The notes under the pieces: generated by a model | What the model saw: the letters and a program-made list of their open reading frames with translations, nothing else | Told to the model about the DNA's origin: nothing | The model's database searches: none | Shown here: positions 36,424 to 45,731 of the stretch, piece by piece | Layout: each line of letters starts with the position of its first letter | How positions within the stretch are numbered: the first letter of the stretch is position 1 | Assembly (NCBI GenBank): GCA_016193195.1 | Contig: JACPSQ010000086.1 | Span: 18,195-82,194, forward strand | From: Candidatus Omnitrophota bacterium | GTDB taxonomy: Bacteria; Omnitrophota; Gorgyraeia; Aquiviventales; Aquiviventaceae | Direction: 5' to 3' | Length of the DNA stretch: 64,000 nucleotides | Position numbers and translations under genes: made by a program

Positions 36424-37269
36424 ATGAAGTCGAGTGCGACAGAACCTCTCGTCATTGAGACATTCCTGACGCCTGAGGATCAGGCGTTGGACGAAGAGTT
36501 CCTACGGCAAGGGTATGTGGTGCGAGACGTCGATCAACCGGACGTCCTCGATGGCATCCGCCACGGCGTCGTGGAGATCGCGTGCGAGCTGCTCGGCATC
36601 GACCTGCCCAAGGATGACGGCGAATTCCTTAACTCCATCCACACCCGCGTCACGGTTCAAAAGCTGAATGAATTCCGGGTGGCCATCTACAACGAGCTCA
36701 ACAGCCGCTCCTGGTTCCGGCCAAGCTATTTCGCGCTCGGCAAAAGCACGCTCGAAAGCCTGGTGGGCAACGAGCTGGCGATGCAGAACCGCATTAATCT
36801 CTCCATCCAGACGCCTCATGACGAAAGCTCGGTGCTTGAAATCCACAGCGATACGTTTGATTCGGAGACGCCGTTCCAGGTCGTCCAGTGGCTGCCGCTG
36901 GTGGACGTCTATGAGACCAAATCGATGTTTCTCCTCCCACCTGAAGACAACCAGAAGGCGTTTCGGACGCTGAGGCGGCGGTTGGAAGAAGGGGGACCGG
37001 TACGGTTGTTCCAGGAGGTTCAGGATCGACTGGTCTGGCTCCGCGTGCCCTATGGCAAGGTTCTCGTCTTCACTCCCAATCTACTCCACGGCAATACCGT
37101 CAACCGCGTGCCGGAGACCCGGTGGTCCTTCAATGGGCGGTTCAAAGGATTGTTCACACCGTACGGCGGCCCTGCGAAACACCTGGGCAGCTACTATCTG
37201 CCGATCACGACGCGCACGGTCAGCCGCGTCGGCATGGCCTACCGGCCGCCGGAGGGCTTCAATGGATGA
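36424..37269 (+). CDS. Sporadic carbohydrate cluster 2OG-Fe(II) oxygenase
   Basis: 281 residues. The iron triad is readable: H141-x-D143 in EIHSDTFD, and H222 in LLHGNTV, with R233 (PETRWS) as the likely 2-oxoglutarate ligand. This gene lies directly before an LIC12192-family gene, a pairing known from scattered carbohydrate clusters ('sporadic carbohydrate cluster' families). It probably hydroxylates or desaturates a sugar or its substituent. AAGGAG at 36414-36419 is the ribosome site and supports the ATG at 36424. Confidence 0.8.
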   Translation: MKSSATEPLVIETFLTPEDQALDEEFLRQGYVVRDVDQPDVLDGIRHGVVEIACELLGIDLPKDDGEFLNSIHTRVTVQKLNEFRVAIYNELNSRSWFRPSYFALGKSTLESLVGNELAMQNRINLSIQTPHDESSVLEIHSDTFDSETPFQVVQWLPLVDVYETKSMFLLPPEDNQKAFRTLRRRLEEGGPVRLFQEVQDRLVWLRVPYGKVLVFTPNLLHGNTVNRVPETRWSFNGRFKGLFTPYGGPAKHLGSYYLPITTRTVSRVGMAYRPPEGFNG

Positions 37270-37705
37270 GGTCGCGGACGTCTCCCCACGGCGTGGCTAT
37301 CGCGGCTACTGCACCAACGCGGAGTTTGGTGGCCACCGGATCCCGGTGCCGGTTCAGAATCTCATGCTTCGGGACTATGCACGGCGCAGGAATCTGTTCT
37401 TCAAACTTTCCATCAACGAGCTACAGTTTCCCAACTGCTATCTGCAGTTAATGGGTTTGCTGACCCAGCTGCCGACATTGGAAGGTGTCATGATGTGCAG
37501 CCTATTGATGCTCCCCAAGGATCCTGCCATGCGGCAGACCATTTACCGGGACTTTCTCGCGCACGGCGCCTCGCTGCATTTCGTGATGGAGAACCTGGTG
37601 ATTCGCGCCGCCGAAGATATCGAGCAAGTGGAAGAAATCCTGGCGATCCGGAACGCGCTGCCGGCGTGCCCGAGTGCTATTCCGGAGGCCGTGGTGCGCG
37701 CATGA
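37262..37705 (+). CDS. LIC12192-family sporadic carbohydrate cluster protein
   Basis: 147 residues beginning GYRGYCTNAEFGGHRIPVPV (12-31), followed by QNLMLRDYARR, ELQFPNCYLQL and a long C-terminal helix. I recognise this as the small family first named for Leptospira LIC12192 (TIGR04323). No biochemical function is established for it. It overlaps the 2OG oxygenase gene by 8 nt, so the two probably act together. Confidence 0.75.
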   Translation: MDEVADVSPRRGYRGYCTNAEFGGHRIPVPVQNLMLRDYARRRNLFFKLSINELQFPNCYLQLMGLLTQLPTLEGVMMCSLLMLPKDPAMRQTIYRDFLAHGASLHFVMENLVIRAAEDIEQVEEILAIRNALPACPSAIPEAVVRA

Positions 37706-37806
37706 CGTGGTTCGGACTGCATCTGCTGTACGAGAATATTTTTCTCAATGGGAGGAGGGCTTTCTCACTTGCCGTGAGGAGTGACGATTCATGCAGCGGA
37801 CAATGA
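37702..37806 (+). CDS. Possible 34-residue peptide in the 85-bp gap
   Basis: An ATG overlapping the upstream stop (ATGA) opens a 34-codon frame rich in F, L and R that ends inside the start of the FkbM gene. Coupling is its only support; it could equally be non-coding spacer. The gap also carries the GAGGAG ribosome site of the next gene at 37776-37781. Confidence 0.2.
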   Translation: MTWFGLHLLYENIFLNGRRAFSLAVRSDDSCSGQ

Positions 37807-38897
37807 ATCGAAGGGCCAAGAGCATGAAGAGTGTTGCTTCGGAGAGGATCAAGACCGTGTCGTCCCGGAGCCCCGCAACGACCATCGTATTCGACGCGGG
37901 AGTCCGTTATGGCATGCATCCGCGCTGGCGAGAGTTTCGTGGGGAAATGATGTACTACGGCTTCGACCCGGACGTCAATGAAGTCACTCGCTTGAAGCGA
38001 GTCAATGCCTTGCCCAACATCAGCTTTATCCCGATGGCGTTAGCGGCTCAGTCGGGCGCCAAAACGCTGCGTCTGTACAAGCACAGAGGCTACTCGTCAT
38101 TCTTTGAGTTGGATCCTCAGTACGGGAGGGTGGCGCATTACCGCCCTGGCGAGGGCGCGTTGGAGCAGACCGTCGAGGTTGAAGCGACCACCGTGGACGA
38201 GTTTGCAAAGCGGGAACGCGTTGAGGTTGACTTCATGAAAGTCGACGTGGAGGGTGCTGAATTGGACGTGCTGCGCGGCGCCATTGAGCAATTAGGCCGC
38301 TCAGTCAAGGGCGTGCGCATTTCGGTCTGGTTTACTGAAGGGTTCAAAGGTGGAGCCTTGTTTCCCGACGTGCACCGCTTCCTTCTGGAGCACGGATTTT
38401 TTCTGGTCAACCTTGACTATGCAGGACGGGGATATCCGGTTCATCCATGCGTGGGCAACCCGGATCGTCTACAACCGGACCACGACCGATATGGAGTCCT
38501 CTCAGCCTGTGAAGCCGTGTACCTCAAGCAGGGGAACATGTTGGACCAGACATGTCGTACATCGACGGACGCCCGCGGGCTGGCTCATTTGAAGTACGCG
38601 TATTTTTGCTTCCTCAACGATGCGCCGGATGTCGCGTTAAATAGTCTGTTGGATTTCGCTCGTCGGCCGAGCGAGTACTCAGACTCGGTGAAAGCGACGA
38701 AGCTCTATCAGCAGGTGCGGCTGACGACCCTGCGGTATCTCGGTCGATGGCGCACGAATCCGACGGATCATAACTGGAAGCTTGCACAGGATACCGCGCA
38801 AGAGTTGTTCGGGCTCCAGCTTGAGGCGGGACATAAATATTGGGAGTTGGCGCAGGAGCTGGAATGCGCAACGCGGGATGGGTCACCATGCTCTTAA
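37791..38897 (+). CDS. FkbM-family methyltransferase with C-terminal extension
   Basis: 368 residues. The FkbM core runs from about 30 to 245: VFDAGVRYG as SAM motif I, YYGFDPD, VEATTVDEF and DFMKVDVEGAE, the family hallmark. The last 110 residues (after LKQGN) are helical and not part of the FkbM domain. FkbM proteins O-methylate polyketides or glycans. This one probably methylates a sugar hydroxyl in this locus. Confidence 0.8.
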   Translation: MQRTMNRRAKSMKSVASERIKTVSSRSPATTIVFDAGVRYGMHPRWREFRGEMMYYGFDPDVNEVTRLKRVNALPNISFIPMALAAQSGAKTLRLYKHRGYSSFFELDPQYGRVAHYRPGEGALEQTVEVEATTVDEFAKRERVEVDFMKVDVEGAELDVLRGAIEQLGRSVKGVRISVWFTEGFKGGALFPDVHRFLLEHGFFLVNLDYAGRGYPVHPCVGNPDRLQPDHDRYGVLSACEAVYLKQGNMLDQTCRTSTDARGLAHLKYAYFCFLNDAPDVALNSLLDFARRPSEYSDSVKATKLYQQVRLTTLRYLGRWRTNPTDHNWKLAQDTAQELFGLQLEAGHKYWELAQELECATRDGSPCS

Positions 38898-40123
38898 GTG
38901 AAGAAGAGGGGTTCGAGCGGTTGTATGGGTCGCTCTATCGCCAGGCGTTGCAGGAGGCGCAGCAGTATGTGGCGCATCCTGATCGACTGAGAGCCGACAT
39001 CGAGCGCGACCGCCAGCAGCGCGGTCCCGTCCGGACGTTGTCGACGCCGGCCGCGGACCCCTACGCCTATCGCCTGACCCTGTACCGCGGATTTGTCCGG
39101 TTCCCTGAACGGTTGTGGAACTATTGCATTGCGCAGCATGAGCCAAAGGCGGTGACCCGATCCTTTCTTCCCACCCTCATGGACATCGAGCCCAACAGCC
39201 GATGCAATTTCCGATGCGTGATGTGCCAGGTGTCCGAGTGGCCCAACGGCACACGGACTGACGACATGACCGTTGAAGAGTTGAAGGCATTCATTGAAAC
39301 CCAGCCTGGGCTGACGGAGGTCAAGCTCCACGGCATGGGGGAGCCGTTGTTGCACCCCCACTACATTGAGATGGTCAGATACTTGGTTGAGCGGGATCTG
39401 TGGGTGCGGACGAATACGAACGGATCCGTGTTGCATGCCCGGGACAACTACCGGAGGCTCATTGAGGCGGGGATCGGCGAAATCCAGACGTCGGTTGATG
39501 GGGCGACCAAGGAGGTCTTTGAGGCGATCCGTCGGCAGTCCAATTTCGAGCAAGTGGTGCACAACTTGACGTTGCTCAACGAGTACGCGAACCGCCAGGA
39601 TCGACCCTACACGCGCATGTGGGTCGTCGTACAGGAGTACAACCGCCATCAGATCTTCGAGTTCGTGGAGCTGGCGAAACGCATCGGATGTCGGCGGCTG
39701 ACGTTTTCCTTGACGCTGAACGATTGGGGGCAGGAGGTATGGCACGACAAGAATGCCAAGATCCAGTCGCTGGACTTCTCCGAAGAGGAACAAGGCCGGC
39801 TCCTTGACATCGTTGCCAGGGATGGCATCGAGATTACCGTCTGGCGGCAGGCCACGAAATACTCCACCGCCAGCCCAGAGACCTTATGCCCGTGGGTGTT
39901 CAGCCGGCCGTACATCAGCTGCGATGAGCGGGTGGTGCCGTGCTCCATGATCGCCAATCCAGACGTCTTTGAGCTGGGGGACGCGAGGGACTTTGTCAAC
40001 GTGTGGAACGGCCCGGCCTACCAAGCGTTCCGTCGGCTGCATCTGGAAGGCCGCATTCCTCGGCATTGCCGGCTCTGTTACAAAGAGTCATTGGTGTCAA
40101 CAGACGCACGTGTGGCTGCTTAG
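38888..40123 (+). CDS. Radical SAM/SPASM-domain protein
   Basis: 411 residues. An N-terminal helical region (1-95) precedes the cluster motif C106-x3-C110-x2-C113 in SRCNFRCVMC. The C-terminal SPASM-like segment has CPWVFSRPYISCDERVVPC and HCRLCY, enough cysteines for an auxiliary 4Fe-4S cluster. Unlike the three B12-type radical SAM proteins of the window it has no cobalamin domain. Related proteins dehydrogenate or epimerise alcohols on sugars; here the substrate is unknown. It overlaps the FkbM gene by 10 nt. Confidence 0.8.
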   Translation: MLLSEEEGFERLYGSLYRQALQEAQQYVAHPDRLRADIERDRQQRGPVRTLSTPAADPYAYRLTLYRGFVRFPERLWNYCIAQHEPKAVTRSFLPTLMDIEPNSRCNFRCVMCQVSEWPNGTRTDDMTVEELKAFIETQPGLTEVKLHGMGEPLLHPHYIEMVRYLVERDLWVRTNTNGSVLHARDNYRRLIEAGIGEIQTSVDGATKEVFEAIRRQSNFEQVVHNLTLLNEYANRQDRPYTRMWVVVQEYNRHQIFEFVELAKRIGCRRLTFSLTLNDWGQEVWHDKNAKIQSLDFSEEEQGRLLDIVARDGIEITVWRQATKYSTASPETLCPWVFSRPYISCDERVVPCSMIANPDVFELGDARDFVNVWNGPAYQAFRRLHLEGRIPRHCRLCYKESLVSTDARVAA

Positions 40124-40126
40124 ACC

Positions 40127-40633
40127 ATGGAAATGCGGGTGAGTGTCCGGGAAATAGGACGAGAGGACCGTGTCGCTCTCTGGGAATGGCGGCAGGATCC
40201 TATTACTCGCGCACTGTTTCCATGCGACCCGGCGATCACGTACGAACGCCATCGGCGCTGGTTTGATTGCGCCATGACTGCGGGGGATGTGGTGTGGTGC
40301 GTAGGGCTTGTGGAGACACTGCGCATTGGCTGCGTGCGGTTTGATCAGATGAACCCAACCGAGTACCACGTCAGCCTGTTTCTGAAACCGCCGTATTGCG
40401 GCAAAGGGTATGGACGAGTCTTCCTGCAAGCAGCCATCGAATTCTTGAAGGCGCGACGTCCGATCCGGAAGCTCGTGGCGCAGGTGAAGAACGCGAATCC
40501 GGCATCGGGAACGCTCTTTCAGGAAGCGGGTTTTTCTATCGCGAACGAAGGGCACCATCTCCGTTGTGAGTTGATGTGCGACGTGCCATCGTCGGCCATG
40601 CACGGAGTGACAGTGGCATCAGGAGAGGCGTGA
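40127..40633 (+). CDS. GNAT N-acetyltransferase
   Basis: 168 residues. The acetyl-CoA loop reads KPPYCGKGYGRVF, preceded by the strand around YHVSLFL and followed by NANPASGTLFQEAGF as in RimJ/PseH-like GNATs. With a formyltransferase and a DegT aminotransferase next to it, it probably acylates an amino sugar. Confidence 0.8.
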   Translation: MEMRVSVREIGREDRVALWEWRQDPITRALFPCDPAITYERHRRWFDCAMTAGDVVWCVGLVETLRIGCVRFDQMNPTEYHVSLFLKPPYCGKGYGRVFLQAAIEFLKARRPIRKLVAQVKNANPASGTLFQEAGFSIANEGHHLRCELMCDVPSSAMHGVTVASGEA

Positions 40634-40639
40634 CACCTC

Positions 40640-41308
40640 ATGACGATTCTCATCCTCGGTCCTCGCCAGCGCAACCAACCCCTGATCGAGTTTCTCACGC
40701 AGCGGCGGCATCAGGTCCAGGTCACCACCGAACCCGTGACGTTGGAATGGTTGAGAGAGCAACGGATCGACTTTATGATCAGCTTCGGATACGCCCCGAT
40801 CCTCAAGCCCCCGATTACCACGGCATACCGACGGCGGATCATCAACGTCCATCCAGCGTATCTGCCGGAGGGGAGGGGCATCTACACGAATTTCTGGAGT
40901 TTTCTAGAAGGCCGGCCGAAAGGCGTCTCTCTTCATTTCATTGACGATGAGGGGATTGACAGTGGCGACATCATTGTCCGACGACTCCTTCCGCTGGGGA
41001 AGGACGAGACCGTGAGGACGAGCCATGCGCTATTGGATCGTGCCGTCATCGAGCTCTTCTGTGAGGTGTGGGAGCAGATCGAACGGGGAACCTGCCAGGC
41101 GGTCAGCCAAGAGGAGTGCGACGGCATTCCTCGATACCGTAACCGCTGTCAGTCTGAACGGTTGATGGAGCTATTCCCGCAACGATGGGACACGCCGGTT
41201 TCAACCGTGGAAGCGGTTGGCGCAGAGTTGTTTCTTGCCGACGCCTTTTGGCAGCGATACGACCGTGAACTCCAGACCGTCACGAGCAAGGCCGCGAGTT
41301 CAGTGTAG
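40640..41308 (+). CDS. Sugar N-formyltransferase-like protein
   Basis: 222 residues with the formyltransferase triad N69-x-H71 (INVHPAYLPEGRG) and D107 (GIDSGD). It is shorter than Fmt and has no tRNA-binding domain, as expected for enzymes that formylate 3- or 4-amino sugars with 10-formyl-THF. It differs from the minus-strand formyltransferase at 3091 in both length and motif. AGGAGAGG at 40621-40628 is the ribosome site. Confidence 0.8.
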   Translation: MTILILGPRQRNQPLIEFLTQRRHQVQVTTEPVTLEWLREQRIDFMISFGYAPILKPPITTAYRRRIINVHPAYLPEGRGIYTNFWSFLEGRPKGVSLHFIDDEGIDSGDIIVRRLLPLGKDETVRTSHALLDRAVIELFCEVWEQIERGTCQAVSQEECDGIPRYRNRCQSERLMELFPQRWDTPVSTVEAVGAELFLADAFWQRYDRELQTVTSKAASSV

Positions 41309-41321
41309 GGGGGTGGACGTC

Positions 41322-42542
41322 ATGGCAACGCTCACGACCACGTCTCAGTTAGCCATTCATGGCGGGAAGCCGGTCCGTAAGAAGCCGATGCCGTGGCGCC
41401 AGGCGTTCGGTCCTGACGAGATCGCCTCGGTCATGTCAGCGATCGACTACTACCAGGCGAGGCGGGAAGACCCCCTCCATCAAGGGCATTTTGAACAGAT
41501 GTTTTGTCAGGCCTTTGCCGAGTTCATGGGAGGCGGCTATACCGACGCTGTGGCAACGGGGACCGGCGCGATCTACGTCGCGTTGGCGGCGCTGGATCTG
41601 CCCAAAGGCAGCGAAGTCATCATTTCGCCGGTCACGGCGAGTAGCCCGTTGAGCTGTCTCATCCTGCAAGGATTCATCCCGGTTGTCGCCGACAGCCGGC
41701 CGGACAGTTTCAATATGGGCGTCGAGCAATTCCTCGATCGGGTGACCACAAGGACGTCGGCGGTGCTGGCCGTCCACTTGGGGGGCGAGCCGCTCGAGAT
41801 CGACCGCCTGGCGGCTGAGGCATTCCGCCGCGGCATCAAAGTCCTGGAAGACTGCAGCCAAGCCCCCGGGGCGGTCTGGAAGGGCCGACGGGTCGGATCG
41901 TTTGGCGAGATTGCGGCCCTGTCAACGATGTATCGGAAGAACCTGATCTCGGGCAGCAGCGGCGGGCTTGTCTTCACGCGGGATCGCGAGCGCTACCAGC
42001 GGGCCCTGGCGCACGCGGATCACGGCAAGCCCGCCTGGCGCGAGGATCTCAACCTGAAGGATCCCAGGCATGCGCTCTTTCCCGCGCTGAATTTCAACAC
42101 CGATGAGCTCTCTTGCGCGATCGCCCTAGCGTCGCTTCGGCGCCTCCAGGAGACGATTGACAAGCGGCTGGCGTTTCTCGAGCGTTTCATCAGCGAGCTG
42201 CAGGCGATGTCGCGCGCCTGCCGGCCCTCTGTTTTTCACCGCGGGTTCTCTCCGTTTTTCTTTCCTGTCTTCGTTGAGGCGGACAAGCTCACCTGTTCCA
42301 AAGTCGAGTTCGCGCAAGCCGTTCAAGCGGAAGGCATCGGTCTCGATCCTGAGTATGGCTGCGTGGTCCGGTCTTGGACGTGGGCCCTGCCGTATCTCTC
42401 GGACAACTTTGAAACCGTCAACGCCCTGTCCATGCGTGATCGGTCGTTCAATGTGTTTTTGAACGAGCAGTATGGGGACGAGGAGGTTCGAGATATCGTT
42501 GCTGCCATTGTGAAGGTGGAACGGCACTACGCCAAGGACTGA
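41322..42542 (+). CDS. DegT/DnrJ/EryC1/StrS-family sugar aminotransferase
   Basis: 406 residues. The PLP features are visible: GTGAIYVAL (80-88) binds the cofactor phosphate, E176-D177 stack on the pyridine, and the Schiff-base lysine is K206 in STMYRKNLIS. The family transfers an amino group from glutamate to a 3- or 4-keto nucleotide sugar. With the formyltransferase and GNAT genes directly upstream, an N-acylated amino-deoxy sugar is the likely product. A GTG at 41313 is an alternative start. Confidence 0.8.
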   Translation: MATLTTTSQLAIHGGKPVRKKPMPWRQAFGPDEIASVMSAIDYYQARREDPLHQGHFEQMFCQAFAEFMGGGYTDAVATGTGAIYVALAALDLPKGSEVIISPVTASSPLSCLILQGFIPVVADSRPDSFNMGVEQFLDRVTTRTSAVLAVHLGGEPLEIDRLAAEAFRRGIKVLEDCSQAPGAVWKGRRVGSFGEIAALSTMYRKNLISGSSGGLVFTRDRERYQRALAHADHGKPAWREDLNLKDPRHALFPALNFNTDELSCAIALASLRRLQETIDKRLAFLERFISELQAMSRACRPSVFHRGFSPFFFPVFVEADKLTCSKVEFAQAVQAEGIGLDPEYGCVVRSWTWALPYLSDNFETVNALSMRDRSFNVFLNEQYGDEEVRDIVAAIVKVERHYAKD

Positions 42543-42558
42543 GACGCAACCACCGGAC

Positions 42559-43950
42559 ATGATGATGAGAGCGAGGAGACGGTCGATCTATCGTGACGTG
42601 ACGGTGAAAGTGCCATCGGATCCCACGGCCGCACGGCTCCCCCGCTGGCGGCGGGGTCTTCTGGCCCTCCGGGACGGCAGGCCGCGTGATCGGATGGTGC
42701 TGTTGATTGTGTATGTCATGAGACTCCTCACAGACGCGATCGTGAGTCTCGTGAAAACGCTCGTCTTCAACAAGGCGTTTCTGCGGGGCTGGATCTGGGT
42801 GTTGAAGGGGCGGGTGGAATTCTTCGGGTACAGCAGCTCGATCGGCGACATGGCGCTGTCGGTAGAGTACTATCTCCTCCGCAAGCGCGAGCTGAAGAGC
42901 CGCCTCATCAGCGTGTATTTAGTCAACAAACCATCCCTCGCCAATTACTACTTCGCGACATTGCAAGCCGACGCGTTTGGGTCGCGCCGCGTCCTCTTTG
43001 TCCTCAACCGATTCCTCTGCCGGGTGCTCGAGCCGCTCGAACACCCGTTGTTCTTTGCGCCGCAAACCCACATCGACTCCCGCTATCCGTCCGGGTACAG
43101 CGCGCTCATCTCCCGGTACAATGTTCATCTCGAGCGGCGGGTGCCGGCGTCAGACCGGTGCTTGGCGCGCGAATGGATGGAGACGCTAGGCCTCCCGCGA
43201 GACGCCAACTTTGTGACGGTCCATGTGCGGGAGGCAGGGTTTAAGGCGCACTTCCACACCGATGGGCACAACACGTTTCGAGACGCAGACATCGCCACGT
43301 ACCTCCCCGCCATCCGGTACTTGATTCAGCAGGGGTTCTGGGTGATCCGGATGGGAGAATCAACCGTCAAACCGCTTCCCGCAATGGATCGCGCGATCGA
43401 TTATGCGAGGTCCCCCTTGAAGTCTGATTTCTTAGATGTCGTCTTGCTGGCAGAGTGTGAGTTGCTCATTGGGTCTGCCTCCGGGCTCGCCATGGTGGCG
43501 GATGTGTTCAATAAGCCGCAGCTCTTTGCCAACGGCATTGTGATCTATGGCTTGCCCTATCGGCCGTCGGCGTTGTGGATCCCCAAGCTCATCTGGAGCC
43601 ATCCCGAACACCGATATCTCACGTTGGCTGAAATCATTGAACGGGGGATCGGAGAGTTTCACCGTACCCAGGATTATACGGCCGCAGGTCTTGAGGTCCA
43701 CGATAACTCGGCTGAGGAGATTCTTGAAGCCACGCAGGAACTGGACCAGCGCACTCGCGGTCAGTTCTCCTCTTCACCGGAGATTCGAGCGATCCAGCAA
43801 GCGGCGCAGCGGCTGCTTCCTCTGCATTATTTGTCTCACGGCACACAGGCTGTCCTGTGCGCAAGTTTCATCAGGCGGCATCCGGAGCTCTGCCCAGCTC
43901 CGCAGTCCTCCGCACCGCTGGCGATGCCGCTTGCGGTGGATTCCCGATGA
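42559..43950 (+). CDS. Putative glycosyltransferase, TIGR04372-like
   Basis: 463 residues; homology begins at about residue 75. FVTVHVREAGFK, then FRDADIATYLPAIRYLIQQG and WVIRMGE, and later SDFLDVVLLAECELLIGSASG, match a family annotated as putative glycosyltransferase (TIGR04372), found sporadically in carbohydrate clusters. The C-terminal 90 residues are helical and variable. The ATG is followed by two more ATGs, so the exact start is uncertain. Confidence 0.65.
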   Translation: MMMRARRRSIYRDVTVKVPSDPTAARLPRWRRGLLALRDGRPRDRMVLLIVYVMRLLTDAIVSLVKTLVFNKAFLRGWIWVLKGRVEFFGYSSSIGDMALSVEYYLLRKRELKSRLISVYLVNKPSLANYYFATLQADAFGSRRVLFVLNRFLCRVLEPLEHPLFFAPQTHIDSRYPSGYSALISRYNVHLERRVPASDRCLAREWMETLGLPRDANFVTVHVREAGFKAHFHTDGHNTFRDADIATYLPAIRYLIQQGFWVIRMGESTVKPLPAMDRAIDYARSPLKSDFLDVVLLAECELLIGSASGLAMVADVFNKPQLFANGIVIYGLPYRPSALWIPKLIWSHPEHRYLTLAEIIERGIGEFHRTQDYTAAGLEVHDNSAEEILEATQELDQRTRGQFSSSPEIRAIQQAAQRLLPLHYLSHGTQAVLCASFIRRHPELCPAPQSSAPLAMPLAVDSR

Positions 43951-45731
43951 AGATCTTCCGTGTACTCGTTGAAGTACTCTTTGACATGCTGGATGGAAGG
44001 CTGCGCTGGCTATTGGTTCGCGATACGCTGCTCGTGATCGTCGAGGGTGTCCTCGTCGCCGTCGCCCTGATGACGGTGGCCCCCGTCATCGATATGTTCG
44101 TGTCGGCGTCCCAGCAGAGTAGCCCACTCAGCACCCGCCTGACCGCATTCATGCAGATGCTGAGGTTGCCCGTGTCTCTGGAAGGGCTGCTGGTGGTGTT
44201 CCTCGCGATGCAAATCATCAAGAGCGGCTTCTCGGTCATGACACGGTATTGCATGCTGCAGACGCGCTATGCGACCCAAGAGTCTCTCATGATGGGGACC
44301 TTCAAGGATTTCGTCAGAGCGCAGTGGGCCTTCTTCAGCGAGCAACAGCAGGGCGTGCTCCGGAATACGCTGTCTCATGAAGTGCAGGCCGTGGCGACGG
44401 CTGTCTGGGTCACGATGCTCATGTGCGCGAACTTCACGCAGATCGTGTTGTATGTCTTGCTATCGATGTATGTCTCGTGGCAGGTGACGCTCATCAGCGT
44501 GGTGGCAGCCGCGGCATGCGCCGTGCCCTTTCTCTTATTCGGCAAACTCAGCTATCGTCTTGGACACATCAGCCTTGACGCACTCAATCGGGTGAGCTCC
44601 GTGATCCATGAGAGTTTCGGAATGGCGAAACTCATTTTAGGGTTTTCGAGTCAGCGAAAGAGTGTTGAGAGGCTCGGGCGGTCGGTAGAAACTTACTGTC
44701 GATCGGCTCATCGCTCTCAAGCCCTTCAGTCGGCCACGCCGTATGTGTATGAGCCGTTGGGGGTCGTGGTGTTGGTGATTACAGCGCTTGTCGGTCGATC
44801 CTTCGAGGTTCCTCTTGCAGAGCTGGCGATTGTCTTCTGGGCACTGCGCAATTGCCTTCCACTGCTGAGTGGGACGATCGTCTTACGAAACGCGTTGCTC
44901 AACGCGATTCCCAGTTACGAGCAGGTCCGGCAGCTTCGACAACGGGCACAGGTGCTCCGCCAGCCTTCGGGGGCCCTTCCGTTCAAGGGCTTGGTGCGCG
45001 GCATAACCTTTGAGCGAGTCTCCTTTGCCTACCCGGGGCATCCTCCAGTATTGAAGGAGATCACGATCACCATTCCGAAAGGCGGCATGGTGGCGTTGGC
45101 GGGGGAGTCCGGCGTCGGCAAGTCGACCCTGATTGATCTGTTGATGGGGTTCTATCGCCCGACAGCCGGCCAGATCACCATCGATGGCATCCCGCTCGAA
45201 CAGCTGGATATTGCCTCGTATCGGGGACGAATCGGGTATGTCCCACAGGACAGCGCGTTGTTCAACGCCACCATCCTGGAGAACCTGCGCTGGGCCAAGG
45301 AGGATGCGACGGACGAGGAGATTCGAGAAGCCTGTCGACAGGCCAACGCGGACGAGTTTATTGAGCGCTTCCCCAATGGCTACCACACCGAGGTGGGAGA
45401 GCGCGGCGTACGCCTCTCCGGAGGCCAGTGTCAACGCGTAGCCCTGGCCAGGGCGATCCTGCGCAAGCCGGAGCTCCTGATTTTGGACGAAGCGACCAGC
45501 TCACTGGACACGCAGTCGGAGCGTCTGATTCAGCAGGCCATTGAGGCTGTGGCCAAGGAGACCACGGTGGTCGTGATCGCCCACCGGCTCTCCACCATCG
45601 TGAACGCCGATATGATTTACGTCTTGCAGGACGGGTGGATCGTCGAGGAAGGGACCTATCAAACGTTGATGCAGCGGCACGGGCCTTTCAGCCGGATGAC
45701 GCAATTGCAGGTGCTCGAACCGGTGGCGTAA
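43947..45731 (+). CDS. ABC transporter, fused permease and ATPase (MsbA-type)
   Basis: 594 residues. The N-terminal ~330 residues hold about six membrane segments. The ATPase domain has Walker A GESGVGKST near 390, signature LSGGQCQRVALARA, Walker B LLILDEATSSLD and a switch His in IAHRLSTI. This is the exporter type that flips lipid-linked glycans or lipids. It is the only transporter in the window and could translocate a lipid-linked product of this locus. It overlaps the glycosyltransferase gene by 4 nt. Confidence 0.9.
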   Translation: MKIFRVLVEVLFDMLDGRLRWLLVRDTLLVIVEGVLVAVALMTVAPVIDMFVSASQQSSPLSTRLTAFMQMLRLPVSLEGLLVVFLAMQIIKSGFSVMTRYCMLQTRYATQESLMMGTFKDFVRAQWAFFSEQQQGVLRNTLSHEVQAVATAVWVTMLMCANFTQIVLYVLLSMYVSWQVTLISVVAAAACAVPFLLFGKLSYRLGHISLDALNRVSSVIHESFGMAKLILGFSSQRKSVERLGRSVETYCRSAHRSQALQSATPYVYEPLGVVVLVITALVGRSFEVPLAELAIVFWALRNCLPLLSGTIVLRNALLNAIPSYEQVRQLRQRAQVLRQPSGALPFKGLVRGITFERVSFAYPGHPPVLKEITITIPKGGMVALAGESGVGKSTLIDLLMGFYRPTAGQITIDGIPLEQLDIASYRGRIGYVPQDSALFNATILENLRWAKEDATDEEIREACRQANADEFIERFPNGYHTEVGERGVRLSGGQCQRVALARAILRKPELLILDEATSSLDTQSERLIQQAIEAVAKETTVVVIAHRLSTIVNADMIYVLQDGWIVEEGTYQTLMQRHGPFSRMTQLQVLEPVA

